Assembly: GCA_021819085.1 (NCBI GenBank)
Contig: JAKASJ010000030.1
Location: 1 to 35,359, forward strand
From: Pseudomonadota bacterium
GTDB lineage: Bacteria > Pseudomonadota > Gammaproteobacteria > Acidiferrobacterales > UBA6901
DNA length: 35,359 bases
Direction: 5' to 3'
Part shown: positions 7,848 to 16,133 of the stretch, piece by piece
How the letters are laid out: every line of letters starts with the position of its first letter
Position numbering within the stretch: position 1 is the stretch's first letter
The notes under the pieces: model-generated
Seen by the model: the letters and a program-made list of their open reading frames with translations, nothing else
Databases searched by the model: none
What the model was told of the DNA's origin: nothing
Translations under genes and position numbers: made by a program

Positions 7848-9209
7848 ATGGCGGGTCGGCAACAGAAGCCGCAGACCGCCGCCGGCGCGCGGGGCGCGGC
7901 CGTTCGCATGGGCACTGCGACGCTGTCTCTGGAGCAAGCGCCTCCCATCTCGGTTCCCCTGCGTTTCTTTCTGACCGCGCCGCTGTTCGCGATCGCTGCG
8001 GCGCTGGCGCTCCTGTCACTCGGACCTGCGGTCTGGGCATCGCGCTGGTCAGCGGGAGCGCTTGCGGTAACACACCTGATGACCCTCGGCTTTCTCGCCA
8101 TGGTCATGATAGGCGCTCTGATGCAGATGCTTCCGGTCGTCGCCGGCACACCCGTTGCGCAGGCACGCAGGGTAGGCGGTATGGTGCACGCCCTGCTCGG
8201 CTTAGGGACGCTGGCGCTTGCCGGCAGTTTCCTCGCCGCTCGGGTGCCACTGCTGGCACCGGCACTGGCGCTGCTCGCACTCGCCTTCGTCGTTTTCATC
8301 GGTGCGGCTGCGGGAAGCCTGGTGCGCGCCCGCGCAGCGGCCATCACCGTGCGCGGCATCCGGTTTTCCATTGGCGCGCTCGGGGTAACGGTGTGCCTGG
8401 GTCTGCTGCTAGGGGTCGGACGCAGCTGGCATCAGCCGCTGCCCGTGTCCAGACTGACGGCTCTGCACCTGGCCTGGGGCCTGCTCGGCTGGGTCGGATT
8501 GCTGGTGGTCGGCGTCGGCTTCCAAGTCGTTCCCATGTTTCAGACCACACCTCCCTATCCGCGCATCCTGACTGGCCAGCTTACGCGGGCAATCTTTGTC
8601 ACGCTGCTGCTCTGGTCGTCGGCTCAGTGCCTCTCCGGCCACCTGGCGCTGGCGCACGAATCTGCACCGGCGCTTGCGTGTTTGCTGGGTCTGGGTTATG
8701 CCGTGTTCGCAGTCACAACACTTGCGCTGCAGCAGCAGCGGCGGCGCGAGATGCCCGATATCACGGTGCGCTTCTGGCGTATCGGCATGGCCAGTCTGCT
8801 CGCCTGCACAGCGCTCGGCTGGGTGGGACTATGTAGGTCACAGGGCGTTCCCATATCGCTCGAGTTCACCTGGGGTATACTTGCGATTCTCGGCTTCGGC
8901 GTGTCGGTGATCAGCGGCATGCTGTACAAGATCGTACCGTTTCTCGTCTGGCTGCACCTTCAAGCCAGTCCGTCCGGGCGCGGCAAACTGCCCAATATGA
9001 AACAGATCATTCCGGAACGACGTGTTTACATTCAGTTCTGGCTGCATCTTGCCGCCTTGCTGCTGCTGGCGGGTGCGGCGTGGATGCCCCGCCTGCTGGC
9101 CTATCCGGCTGCGGCAGCGCTCGGTTTCTCAAACCTGCTTTTATGGTTGAATCTGATGAGCGCCTGGCGCCTGTACACAAGGATTCTGGCTGGCGGATTT
9201 CCCGGATGA
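7848..9209 (+). CDS. Polytopic membrane protein with repeated NnrS-like modules
   Basis: A 453-residue protein, almost wholly hydrophobic, with about twelve helices. I do not know a gene name. At least three segments share one pattern: HLMTLGFLAMV...MQMLPVVAGTP, HLAWGLLGWVG...FQVVPMFQTTP, and WGILAILGFGV...YKIVPFLVW. The first aligns without gaps to the small 4-helix proteins encoded at 21219-21614 and 20030-20734, with Q in place of their second His. Heme or copper binding is an inference from these intramembrane His and from NnrS similarity. The start is uncertain: ATG 7848 keeps the operon spacing tight, ATG 7908 would remove an Ala/Arg-rich leader. The stop overlaps the next start (ATGA). 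Confidence 0.75.
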   Translation: MAGRQQKPQTAAGARGAAVRMGTATLSLEQAPPISVPLRFFLTAPLFAIAAALALLSLGPAVWASRWSAGALAVTHLMTLGFLAMVMIGALMQMLPVVAGTPVAQARRVGGMVHALLGLGTLALAGSFLAARVPLLAPALALLALAFVVFIGAAAGSLVRARAAAITVRGIRFSIGALGVTVCLGLLLGVGRSWHQPLPVSRLTALHLAWGLLGWVGLLVVGVGFQVVPMFQTTPPYPRILTGQLTRAIFVTLLLWSSAQCLSGHLALAHESAPALACLLGLGYAVFAVTTLALQQQRRREMPDITVRFWRIGMASLLACTALGWVGLCRSQGVPISLEFTWGILAILGFGVSVISGMLYKIVPFLVWLHLQASPSGRGKLPNMKQIIPERRVYIQFWLHLAALLLLAGAAWMPRLLAYPAAAALGFSNLLLWLNLMSAWRLYTRILAGGFPG

Positions 9210-9730
9210 ACTGGATCTTGCTGGTGCACGTTTTTTGCGTGATTCTGACTATCACAGGCTTTGTCTTGCGCGGCATCTGGATGATGACGGGTTCACCGCT
9301 CCTCAAGGCACGGTGGGTGCGTATCGCACCGCACGTAGTCGATACCCTGCTGCTTGCCGCCGGAGCCGACCTTGCCTTGCAGATCCACCAGTATCCATTC
9401 GTCAATGGCTGGCTCACCGCAAAGACTCTCGCCGTCGTCGCTTATATCGGATTGGGCACGGTTGCACTCAAGCGCGGCAGGACCTGGCGCATACGCGTGG
9501 CTGCCTGGGTCGGGGCGCTGCTCGTATTGGGCTATATCGTCGCTGTAGCAGTGACGCGCGATCCGCTGCCGCTCGGGCAGGGATCCGTTACGCCGGCTGC
9601 GCATGCACAGGAACAGAACCCCGGGACGAGCCCATTCGCCGATCGCAAAAGGTTTAGGCCAGCTGGGCCGTCAGCCAGGCCGTCACAGGCACCGGGTTCG
9701 CCTGCCCCAGTTGCCGACGTGACGCCATGA
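9206..9730 (+). CDS. SirB-family membrane protein
   Basis: SirB-type proteins are small four-helix membrane proteins of unknown biochemistry. This 174-residue product starts MNWILLVHVFCVILTITGF, has four hydrophobic helices within the first ~115 residues, and ends in a hydrophilic Pro/Ala/Gly-rich tail of about 60 residues that is longer than the usual family member. ATG 9206 overlaps the preceding stop by four bases (ATGA), and its own stop overlaps the next ATG the same way, so translation of the three genes is coupled. Its position between an NnrS-like protein and a hemerythrin links it to the NO-response operon. The conserved His at residue 8 might be functional. Confidence 0.8.
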   Translation: MNWILLVHVFCVILTITGFVLRGIWMMTGSPLLKARWVRIAPHVVDTLLLAAGADLALQIHQYPFVNGWLTAKTLAVVAYIGLGTVALKRGRTWRIRVAAWVGALLVLGYIVAVAVTRDPLPLGQGSVTPAAHAQEQNPGTSPFADRKRFRPAGPSARPSQAPGSPAPVADVTP

Positions 9731-10485
9731 ACTTCAAGACGCGCTATCTCGATTTGCGCTCCACCCCGCCCGGCATGCCGGCACACACCTACGCGTTCTA
9801 TGCACTCAGGGACCTGGAGCCGGGCACGGAGATGGTTCTGATTTCCGCCGAAGATCCGGCGCTGCTGCTCAAACAGCTGCAACTGCAGCTTCGCAATCGT
9901 CTGTGCTGGCAGTGCGTACGTGAGCAACAGGTATGGCGGGTGTCCATACGCAGGCGCGAAGATACCGAGGCATCAACACTTCAGGATATTCTCAGCCGCG
10001 ATCATGAACGGCTGGATGCATTGCTGGTGGGGACGCTGACGCGATTGCGCGCCCGCGGGCCTATCGCGGCAACGCCCGAAGTGATGGAATTCCTGGAAGG
10101 GCTGCGTCGTCACATCGCCGTGGAGAACAACCTGCTCGCACCAGCCTTCCCGTCCCTGTATGGACCGGAAGAGGACAACCCGGTCGCCACAATGCTGCGT
10201 GAACACGAGGACATTGCCAAACAGACGATCATGATCGAGGAACTGTTCCGTGAGACAGGCCCGGATCCGGTCGAGGCGGAAATCTGGTTCGGTCTGCTGG
10301 CGGCGGCTCTGTCCAAACACGAGTATCGCGAGGAAACCCGCCTTTTCCCGCTATGGGATACCCTGCTCAGACGATGTGCAGACGCGGGCGCCCTGATTCA
10401 GCAGGTCAGGGCTGGTCTTGTCCCGCAGCCGGGCAGCGATTCTGCCACGCAGGCCCGGCAGCAGCCAGGGCCGGACTCGAGATAA
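9727..10485 (+). CDS. DUF2249 (TusA-like) and hemerythrin two-domain protein
   Basis: The 252-residue product has an N-terminal DUF2249 domain (about 6-76; YLDLRSTPPG start) and a C-terminal hemerythrin domain (about 84-215). Likely diiron ligands are H93 (SRDHERLD), H129 and E133 (RRHIAVEN), H160 (LREHED) and H198/E202 (SKHEYREE). DUF2249 domains accompany NO and denitrification proteins and resemble the TusA sulfur-carrier fold. This copy has C60 and C63 as C-x2-C near the domain end, not the TusA cysteine position. It is the last gene of the operon, joined to the SirB gene by an ATGA overlap. The role is probably NO/O2 sensing, scavenging or Fe-S repair. The C-terminal ~25 residues are low-complexity Gln/Pro/Ser. 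Confidence 0.88.
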   Translation: MNFKTRYLDLRSTPPGMPAHTYAFYALRDLEPGTEMVLISAEDPALLLKQLQLQLRNRLCWQCVREQQVWRVSIRRREDTEASTLQDILSRDHERLDALLVGTLTRLRARGPIAATPEVMEFLEGLRRHIAVENNLLAPAFPSLYGPEEDNPVATMLREHEDIAKQTIMIEELFRETGPDPVEAEIWFGLLAAALSKHEYREETRLFPLWDTLLRRCADAGALIQQVRAGLVPQPGSDSATQARQQPGPDSR

Positions 10486-10804
10486 GGCAACCCCGGAGAG
10501 GGGGCGGACTGCATCCAACGCTGATCCGGGACGCCGGCCGTGACTGCGCCCGCCTGAACCGCAGCGCTACAATGACGCAACACCCGCTAGGGATATTCTG
10601 ACCGAGCACATGCGGCCGTGAGCAGTCTCATTCCGGGCTGGACTGTTGCCGTCTGCCACAGGGTTGAGCGTTTCAAAGAAACAACGCATGGCAGGAACCA
10701 CCTTGGGGAAACCGGCGTCTTTGGTACATCTACTCCTCCAAAAACAAAACCTCCGGGCATCAAGCCCGGAGGTTCATTGAACACCGCGTTCTGCAGCGAG
10801 TGTT
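10486..10804. other. Intergenic region between convergent genes
   Basis: About 320 bases with no supported gene. It contains a terminator for the minus-strand gene at 10748-10774 and a short GTTTC-AAA-GAAAC inverted repeat near 10670-10682. No clear terminator for the plus-strand hemerythrin operon was found. Confidence 0.6.
10748..10774 (-). terminator. Rho-independent terminator
   Basis: An 11-bp perfect stem (AACCTCCGGGC / GCCCGGAGGTT) with a 5-base loop. Read on the minus strand it is followed by TTTTGTTTTT, a good U-tract. It lies 30 bases after the stop of the minus-strand gene at 10805, so it ends that transcript. Confidence 0.92.
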
Positions 10805-11218
10805 CTATTCCGTGATATTACCGCAGGCAACGTAGACGCCCAATTCCTTGGCGCTCTTGTGTGCGTTGATGGCGTATTTGCCCTTGAGCAACGTTTCGAG
10901 CGATACCGGAACTACGGTCACTGACCGTCCGTTCTTCAGAGAATTGAGTCCCCACTTCGGAGTCGGATTGATGTGGCCACACACGCCCTCATGGATATGG
11001 ATTGGTTCAACTGCTCCTCTCGGCTCGCCCCGGAGCATGACCACAACCCGGGTCTTGTCACCTTCCGCCGTAAGTACGGCCTTACCGCTTTCGTGGACGT
11101 AGAAACCGGGCTCGGGATGGATCATCACGGTGACACTGCGTTGACCCGCTGAAAGTGCTGCGCCGACGGAAGCTGCCGCCAGTCCTGCAAAAAACGTTAC
11201 CATAATAAATTTGCGCAT
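10805..11218 (-). CDS. Small secreted protein, SodC/CHRD-like
   Basis: A 137-residue exported protein of unknown function. Residues 1-24 form a signal peptide (MRKFIMVTFFAGLAAASVGA). The mature part resembles the Greek-key barrels of CHRD/SodC proteins: the HIHEGVCGHINP segment recalls the HIHE...C region of Cu/Zn superoxide dismutase, and a second Cys (VACGN) near the C-terminus could pair with it. The full set of SodC metal histidines is not present, so superoxide dismutase activity is not supported. ATG 11218 is preceded by AAAGGGG; an upstream in-frame ATG would add a hydrophilic leader before the signal peptide and is less likely. It has its own strong terminator. Confidence 0.75.
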   Translation of the reverse strand: MRKFIMVTFFAGLAAASVGAALSAGQRSVTVMIHPEPGFYVHESGKAVLTAEGDKTRVVVMLRGEPRGAVEPIHIHEGVCGHINPTPKWGLNSLKNGRSVTVVPVSLETLLKGKYAINAHKSAKELGVYVACGNITE

Positions 11219-11699
11219 GTTATTACCCCTTTCATTTTGTGAAGCAAAATTGATCATCAGGCGATACGCGAACAATTTATCATAGATCTAAACTCGGCCC
11301 AACAGCACGGGCCCATTCCTGCTCTCCCGGACAGCGAATTCGACTCTCCAGTAGACACCGAAACGATTCCTGATTTCGGAAACCGGAAACCCGCCTGATC
11401 AAACATGTATTTCACATGCCGACTAAAAAACATGGATTGATCGCGCATTTCACCACCGGAGAAACCGTCCGCAACGTCCCCGAACGGGATGGACCCTCTC
11501 TGATGGCCTCCCGGTCTGGTCCGGACCAATGCGGTTTCGCGCCTGTGCATCAATCCGTCCAAGACCGGAACGCCCCCTTTAAGCCACTACTCCTGCCCTC
11601 AGGCCTTTGCTTCTTCCGCGGTCACCGCGGGCAGGTTCCCGCCCGCGATTTCCGCGAAAGAAGCGACGCATCTGCTGCGGATTTACAATGACCCGGCGC
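11219..11699. other. Intergenic region with a long imperfect hairpin
   Basis: About 480 bases lie between two minus-strand genes. At 11610-11663 a long imperfect inverted repeat forms: CTTCTT/AAGAAG outside, CGCG/CGCG in the middle, and CGCGGGC/GCCCGCG inside with an 8-base loop. It lies just after the cytochrome-barrel gene stop, where a terminator or 3' stabiliser would be, but has no T-tract. No gene is supported here. Confidence 0.5.
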
Positions 11700-13028
11700 C
11701 TACCACGCGAACCATCCGTACAGATAGGTGTAATTATCGTTCGAGACGCTGGTCGTTGATCCGTAGTACTTGGTGTATCCGCGGTACTGGAGTCCCAGCT
11801 TGGTGTTCTCCCAAGGCAGGTAATCCACTTCGGCGGTCCAGTAAGCCGTGTCCGGACTGTTTGCCGCACTGTTGGTCCACACGGGATAGAGGAGTGCGTC
11901 TGTGGACCCGCTCCAGTTGTCGTAGCCCAGTGCCACTTCGTACATGCGCTGGAAGTGCATCTCCGCATCGATACGGGCATCATTCAGATGATCGCTCGAA
12001 TTGGTCGCCAAGGCGGTACCCGTGCCGTAATCCTGGCTCTCATGCAGATACTGCGCGTGCAGCCCCAGCAGATTGGCTCCGAGCGGCAGCTCGTACTGCG
12101 TATCGACGCCGACATCCGTATACTTGTTTTCGACTCCCGGGCTTTCCAGGAACTTGCTCTGCATCCCGAAGGTGCCGATCTCCCAATAGGCATTGTCAAA
12201 CTGGTGCTGCCACGCCAGCCGCCAGTAGGGCGCAAGACCATTGATGGTGGCGCCGCTAGCGTATGTCGGTTCGACCAGCGTCCCCTGAACGGCGGAACGA
12301 TAAAAAGAGAGCCCGGCATACCATTGGTTATTGAGCAGTGTATAGGCACCGAGACCGACGACGTTGGCGCCCAGACTGTCGAGCATGGAATCAGGCGGAC
12401 CGCCGGAAGCCCCGTTGGCATAATGGTCATAGGGATGCTCAGCCGAGTGGATCCAGGGGAATCCCCAGGCCGGCGTGTCGTTCCATACGTCCTCGACGGA
12501 CGGATTGTTGTTCAGCGTCACGCCGTAGATTTCATCCTGGCCGCCCATGGTGAAATGGTTGGCATAACGGACATCGGTGTTGTCCCACTGGAAGCTCGAA
12601 CCTGCAGCCTTCTGCTCATAGGTGAGCTGCATGAACGTGCCCATGTGCGGCGAAATCTCGCCGGCGTAGAACAGGCTCAATTGACGCGGAAATTCGACGT
12701 TGTTGTTCTGTTTTCCTGGCGCTCGCTTTCCTTCGTTCGACATTCCGACCTGCAACATCACCGACAGCGGGGCGCCCGCATTGATCTTGAGTGCATTACC
12801 GCCGGCCGCTTCAATCTGCCGCAGACCCGTCAGCGTATACCCGTTCAGCTTGAACAGGCGCCCGAACGGCGTGAGCTCCGGGAAAATCGTGTGGCAAACT
12901 TCGCAGGCAAGACCCGTCTGGCGCGCGTAGCTCGGCACCGCGAGCGCCTCCGGCGAGGACAACGCCAGCAGGGCGAAAGCGCCCCCGCCGGCGAGGATCA
13001 AACTTCTGGACATGGATAACTTGGACAT
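11700..13028 (-). CDS. Cyc2-like fused monoheme cytochrome c and outer-membrane beta-barrel
   Basis: A 442-residue exported protein. Residues 1-30 are a signal peptide ending ALA. The mature N-terminus has one heme c site C42-x2-C45-H46 within SYARQTGLACEVCHTIFPEL and the trailing TPFGRLFKLNGY. From about residue 85 the sequence alternates short amphipathic strands rich in Trp/Tyr/Asn and ends in an aromatic residue (YLYGWFAW), typical of an outer-membrane barrel. This architecture is that of Cyc2 iron oxidases and their relatives, which pass electrons across the outer membrane. Iron oxidation is not proven; the wider family includes uncharacterised members. The start is fixed by AAGGGGGG 7 bases before ATG 13028. 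A Dnr-type box lies about 160 bases upstream. Confidence 0.75.
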   Translation of the reverse strand: MSKLSMSRSLILAGGGAFALLALSSPEALAVPSYARQTGLACEVCHTIFPELTPFGRLFKLNGYTLTGLRQIEAAGGNALKINAGAPLSVMLQVGMSNEGKRAPGKQNNNVEFPRQLSLFYAGEISPHMGTFMQLTYEQKAAGSSFQWDNTDVRYANHFTMGGQDEIYGVTLNNNPSVEDVWNDTPAWGFPWIHSAEHPYDHYANGASGGPPDSMLDSLGANVVGLGAYTLLNNQWYAGLSFYRSAVQGTLVEPTYASGATINGLAPYWRLAWQHQFDNAYWEIGTFGMQSKFLESPGVENKYTDVGVDTQYELPLGANLLGLHAQYLHESQDYGTGTALATNSSDHLNDARIDAEMHFQRMYEVALGYDNWSGSTDALLYPVWTNSAANSPDTAYWTAEVDYLPWENTKLGLQYRGYTKYYGSTTSVSNDNYTYLYGWFAW

Positions 13029-13561
13029 CGCTAACCCCCCTTGCTTCGTTGACAGAATCTGACCGACGACGTCGCACCCACTCCCTCACACGCGACGCAC
13101 ATCCCAAAATCCGGAAATTTTTAAGGCCATTCGCCGCATAATGCAGCCACTTTGCAGGCGACAATACATGACCGAAAAAGTTCAGGCTTTGACCCACGTC
13201 AAGATAGCCATGGGTATTTCACGGCAAATTCCGGGTATACACCGGTCTGCCCGGAATCGCTCGAAACACTTAAAATTAGACCAACCCGGAAGGTTGTACG
13301 CAGGCGCCTGTATTTCCGCTACGGTTAGTGGTGCCGTTCAGGTCAACGCTGCAAGCACAGGCGGACAGGCCGATACACGCATTCCAGCTTTCAGATCCCC
13401 CGGCAACCGCCGACACACTACATGCCGTGAACTCGATCGGGAATCCGGGAGCTGTTCATGCTGACAGCGATCACAAAACAGCCTGCGGAGACTTGCCGCC
13501 TTGTGCGGCCCCTCCCGGATAGTTACCTGGTCGGCTCGCAAGGACATTCCGGTACGATGCG
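13029..13561. other. Intergenic region upstream of the cytochrome-barrel gene
   Basis: About 530 bases hold the promoter described at 13161-13202 and the leader of the cytochrome-barrel gene (about 125 bases). The part from 13203 to 13561 shows no gene, and its open frames have no recognisable domain. Confidence 0.5.
13161..13202 (-). promoter_or_regulatory. Dnr-type box and class II -10 for the cytochrome-barrel gene
   Basis: TTGAC-CCAC-GTCAA at 13189-13202 is a symmetrical Dnr/NnrR-like site. On the minus strand TATTGT (13161-13166) is a good -10, giving a start near 13154, with the box centred about 41.5 bases upstream. The leader to ATG 13028 would be about 126 bases, long enough for further control. 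Confidence 0.7.
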
Positions 13562-14053
13562 CTAGCGACAGGCGCCGATACGCCGTCCGTGCACTTGCTC
13601 CGTTATGGACATCTGACCGCGACGCGGCACGTCGACACGCAACGCGATCGCACCTTCGTACCGGTCGCGTCCATAGGTCAGCCAGGCATGGCCGCTCGCT
13701 GCGGGGCGGCCCCGGCATTGCAGGTCCCAGCTGACGCGGCCACGGGATCGATGAGTATTCATGAACCGGCAAAGACTTGCCGGATTGACCTGGAGTATAT
13801 CGCGCCCGTATCGTATGTCCCGGGTCGTAAAACACTGTGTGTGCGTGAATGGCTGTACGCCTGCACGCATGCCGGGAACGCTCAGGGTCACGACAATCTG
13901 CCACAAGCCCTGACGAATCATATTCGACGATGCCTGGGCCGCGGCGCTTCCTGTTGCAGACAGAAAGAACACCAGAACCAGATTTGCCGTCTTCAGTAGT
14001 GCGGATCGCCGGCACGAAGAATATGGATCATCGGGTTCTATGTCGTTGCGCAT
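13562..14053 (-). CDS. DUF3617 family exported protein
   Basis: A 163-residue protein of the DUF3617 family, whose members are periplasmic or lipoprotein-like and of unknown function. After an N-terminal stretch of about 18 residues comes a hydrophobic signal (KTANLVLVFFLSATGSAAAQA), then the family start GLWQIVVTLSVPGM and the Cys-containing segments TQCFTTRD, ASLCRF, DLQCRG and GAC. The start ATG 14053 follows GAGGA at 8 bases; longer forms upstream have no such site. The C-terminus stops abruptly after GAC, as usual in the family. Neighbour genes give no functional hint. Confidence 0.75.
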   Translation of the reverse strand: MRNDIEPDDPYSSCRRSALLKTANLVLVFFLSATGSAAAQASSNMIRQGLWQIVVTLSVPGMRAGVQPFTHTQCFTTRDIRYGRDILQVNPASLCRFMNTHRSRGRVSWDLQCRGRPAASGHAWLTYGRDRYEGAIALRVDVPRRGQMSITEQVHGRRIGACR

Positions 14054-14249
14054 TGACTGAGTCCTCGCTATTGCAGCCGTCCTGCCGCAGACGGCTTGAT
14101 CTGCGGGCACGGACACTAGTCGTCAGAAGCGTTCCCGTCGCGACGCATTCCATCCGGCTTCGCCCGGGGTCGTAGCCCGACCGGCCCATATGCCCGCGCA
14201 TGCGCTCGAGGTTGGCCGGATAGCTGCCCATACTGCGTACGGCGTACTG

Positions 14250-14780
14250 GACACTGAAAAGACAGCACCACCTAAATGAACGCGAAAAAAGGCCGAACAC
14301 GATCCAGGAGGACTTTGCGGATGCCCCTGAACCCCCGACGCTCGCCGCCACAACCAGATAAAGGCCCCAGACGATCGCGACCAGGTTCATGCAGGAAACA
14401 AAGCTGAACAGCACGGCGATGGGCAGCATCGCAGACATTGTATGCATTGCAGCGACACGCCGTTTCGTAGTTCTCCTTTGGACCCATCACCAGCCAGATC
14501 AGATTAAGGCCTTCGCCAGGATGCAGCTTCCGATCACTGTGCCTAGGATAACCGCCACAAAGCCGGCAACAGCGATCATCAGGCCGGTACCGCCTCCGAT
14601 GCGTGCAGGAAACCTCACGGCCACCCGCGGGCCATTCACGATACCCATGACCGCGACGAACACCATGGGCTCGAGAAATCCGCCAGCCCTGGACATGTCC
14701 CGGAAAAACGCGGCGGGCCGCGTCAGCACCTGCAGCGCCCGCTCCGGAATTGAAGCGAGGTCAATCTCGTTGTCGCGCAC
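14250..14780 (-). pseudogene. Frameshifted Yip1-family membrane protein
   Basis: Yip1-family proteins are small polytopic membrane proteins. Here the reading is broken into three frames. Piece one (from a likely GTG at 14780 with GGAGG upstream) reads PERALQVLTRPAAFFRDM ... IGSCILAKAL and meets a stop near 14500. Shifting by one base near 14507 continues as LIWLVMGPKENYETACRCNAY, the family's central loop. A second shift near 14442 continues as MLPIAVLFSFV...VWGLYLVVAAS and SWIVFGLF. The pieces follow family order, so the gene was intact once. The 3' end is not well defined. Sequencing error is an alternative explanation for either shift. Confidence 0.72.
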
Positions 14781-14900
14781 GAATCCTCCCTGCCAACGGG
14801 TGGCACCTGGACGCATGCCGCACTCAATCCACCCGGCAGCCGCCATGAATGGCGATGCTGCACAACGTCTGGTCGCCAGGCTCAGCGCCTCACGGATTTG

Positions 14901-15632
14901 TCAGAAGTCACCCCACAGAGCCGCGAAGACCGCAAGTGCGGCCGGCGCCGCAGTCTCCGTGCGCAGCGTCCTCGGGCCGAGTCTGACTCCGACGAAACCG
15001 GCATCTGCGGCGGCCTGCTTTTCCTCGGCGGTGAACCCCCCCTCCGGTCCAACCAGCAGCTGCACGGCTGCTTCAGGGCGTGCGAGCGAGCGTACCGAAT
15101 CGGCCGCGTCCGGGGTCAGCATCCACCGTGCAGGCACGCATTGCGCACTTCGGATCCAGGTTGTTAGTGGCAGCGCCGCCGCCACCGGCGGCAGGCGATT
15201 GCGGCCACACTGTTCACAGGCCGCGATGACCACATCTTCCCAATGCTGCACCCGCTTTGCGGCGCGGTCGCCACTCAACTGCACGACACTGCGCATGCTG
15301 ATGACGGGCACAATGCGGGTAACACCGAGTTCCACGGCCTTGCGGATCGTAAGATCCATGCGATCTCCGGAGGAAACCGCCTGAACCAGAGTCACGTCAA
15401 GAGGCGACTCGCGTTCGACCTCGACTCGGGCCTGAACCCCGACCGTAACATGATCACGCGCCACGCTCACGATTTGCGCAGAATATTCTCCGCCCATACC
15501 GTTGAACACGGTAATGCCGGCACCGATACGCAGCCGCAGCACGCGCGTCGCGTGATGTGCCGCGCGCGACGGCAGATCTAAAACCATGCCGACGGTAAGA
15601 GTCAGCGGACAGTAGAAACGGGGGGCAGACAT
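14901..15632 (-). CDS. rsmE: 16S rRNA m3U1498 methyltransferase RsmE
   Basis: RsmE methylates N3 of U1498 in 16S rRNA using S-adenosylmethionine; it is a SPOUT-class enzyme with a trefoil knot. The 243-residue length equals the family norm. The N-terminal PUA-like part (1-70) has HHATRVLRLRIG and VFNGMGGEY. The knot region shows QAVSSGDRMDLTIRKAVELGV, the SAM-binding LLVGPEGGFTAEE and the C-terminal LGPRTLRTETA. ATG 15632 follows AAGGA by 9 bases; an open frame continues upstream but lacks homology. It appears to be a single-gene unit here, not next to gshB or endA. Confidence 0.96.
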   Translation of the reverse strand: MSAPRFYCPLTLTVGMVLDLPSRAAHHATRVLRLRIGAGITVFNGMGGEYSAQIVSVARDHVTVGVQARVEVERESPLDVTLVQAVSSGDRMDLTIRKAVELGVTRIVPVISMRSVVQLSGDRAAKRVQHWEDVVIAACEQCGRNRLPPVAAALPLTTWIRSAQCVPARWMLTPDAADSVRSLARPEAAVQLLVGPEGGFTAEEKQAAADAGFVGVRLGPRTLRTETAAPAALAVFAALWGDF

Positions 15633-16133
15633 GGGGTTGCGTCCTTGGCTTCGGCAGCGCACGCTCACGGCATCGTGCGGTGATGATAGACCGGGAACAG
15701 TCTTTTGACGACACCGGAGACAGCCACGCTTGCGATCTGGCTCATCGCCCACACTGTCGACGTGTTCGCGAACCGCCGCACAGGCGATGGAAAACGAGTT
15801 GGCCCACGTCAGCACAGTAAACCGGGCCGATGCGGCTGGAAAAGAGCGTCTGCGGCAATCGCCGATACCATCGACGATCGCGGTGCCGCACAATGCCTGA
15901 CTTCGTCCAGCGTAGCGCTCTGCCCGTACCGGGCACAGGACCTCGCCGGCTGTCACCCGCGCAACGGGTCCGCACAAGTACAAAAATGCAGGCCATGGCG
16001 GACATCATTGCCATTGCGATGCGGATCGCGATTCCGGCTCGACGCGGGATCTTCACCAGGCGCCCTCACCGCATGAACGCTGCCAGTCCAAGCCATTTTG
16101 GCCTGCGCAGCTGCCGCATCGACACACGTCCAG
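15633..16133. other. Intergenic region, no gene supported
   Basis: About 500 bases between two minus-strand genes. A short frame on the minus strand has a hydrophobic start (RAGIAIRIAMAMMSAMACIF) near 16040, but the rest is Arg-rich with no domain, and I do not call it a gene. Confidence 0.45.

Noticed and set aside
11250-11265. TTGATCATCA upstream of the secreted SodC/CHRD-like gene as another Dnr box
   Set aside because: It lacks the second half-site at the N4 spacing.
11955-13019. A 354-codon plus-strand frame opposite the cytochrome-barrel gene
   Set aside because: The opposite strand has a signal peptide, a heme motif and a ribosome binding site; the plus frame has none.
14389-15384. 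A 331-codon plus-strand frame
   Set aside because: It lies antisense to rsmE and the yip1 relic, is Ser/Thr/Arg-rich and has no recognisable domain.
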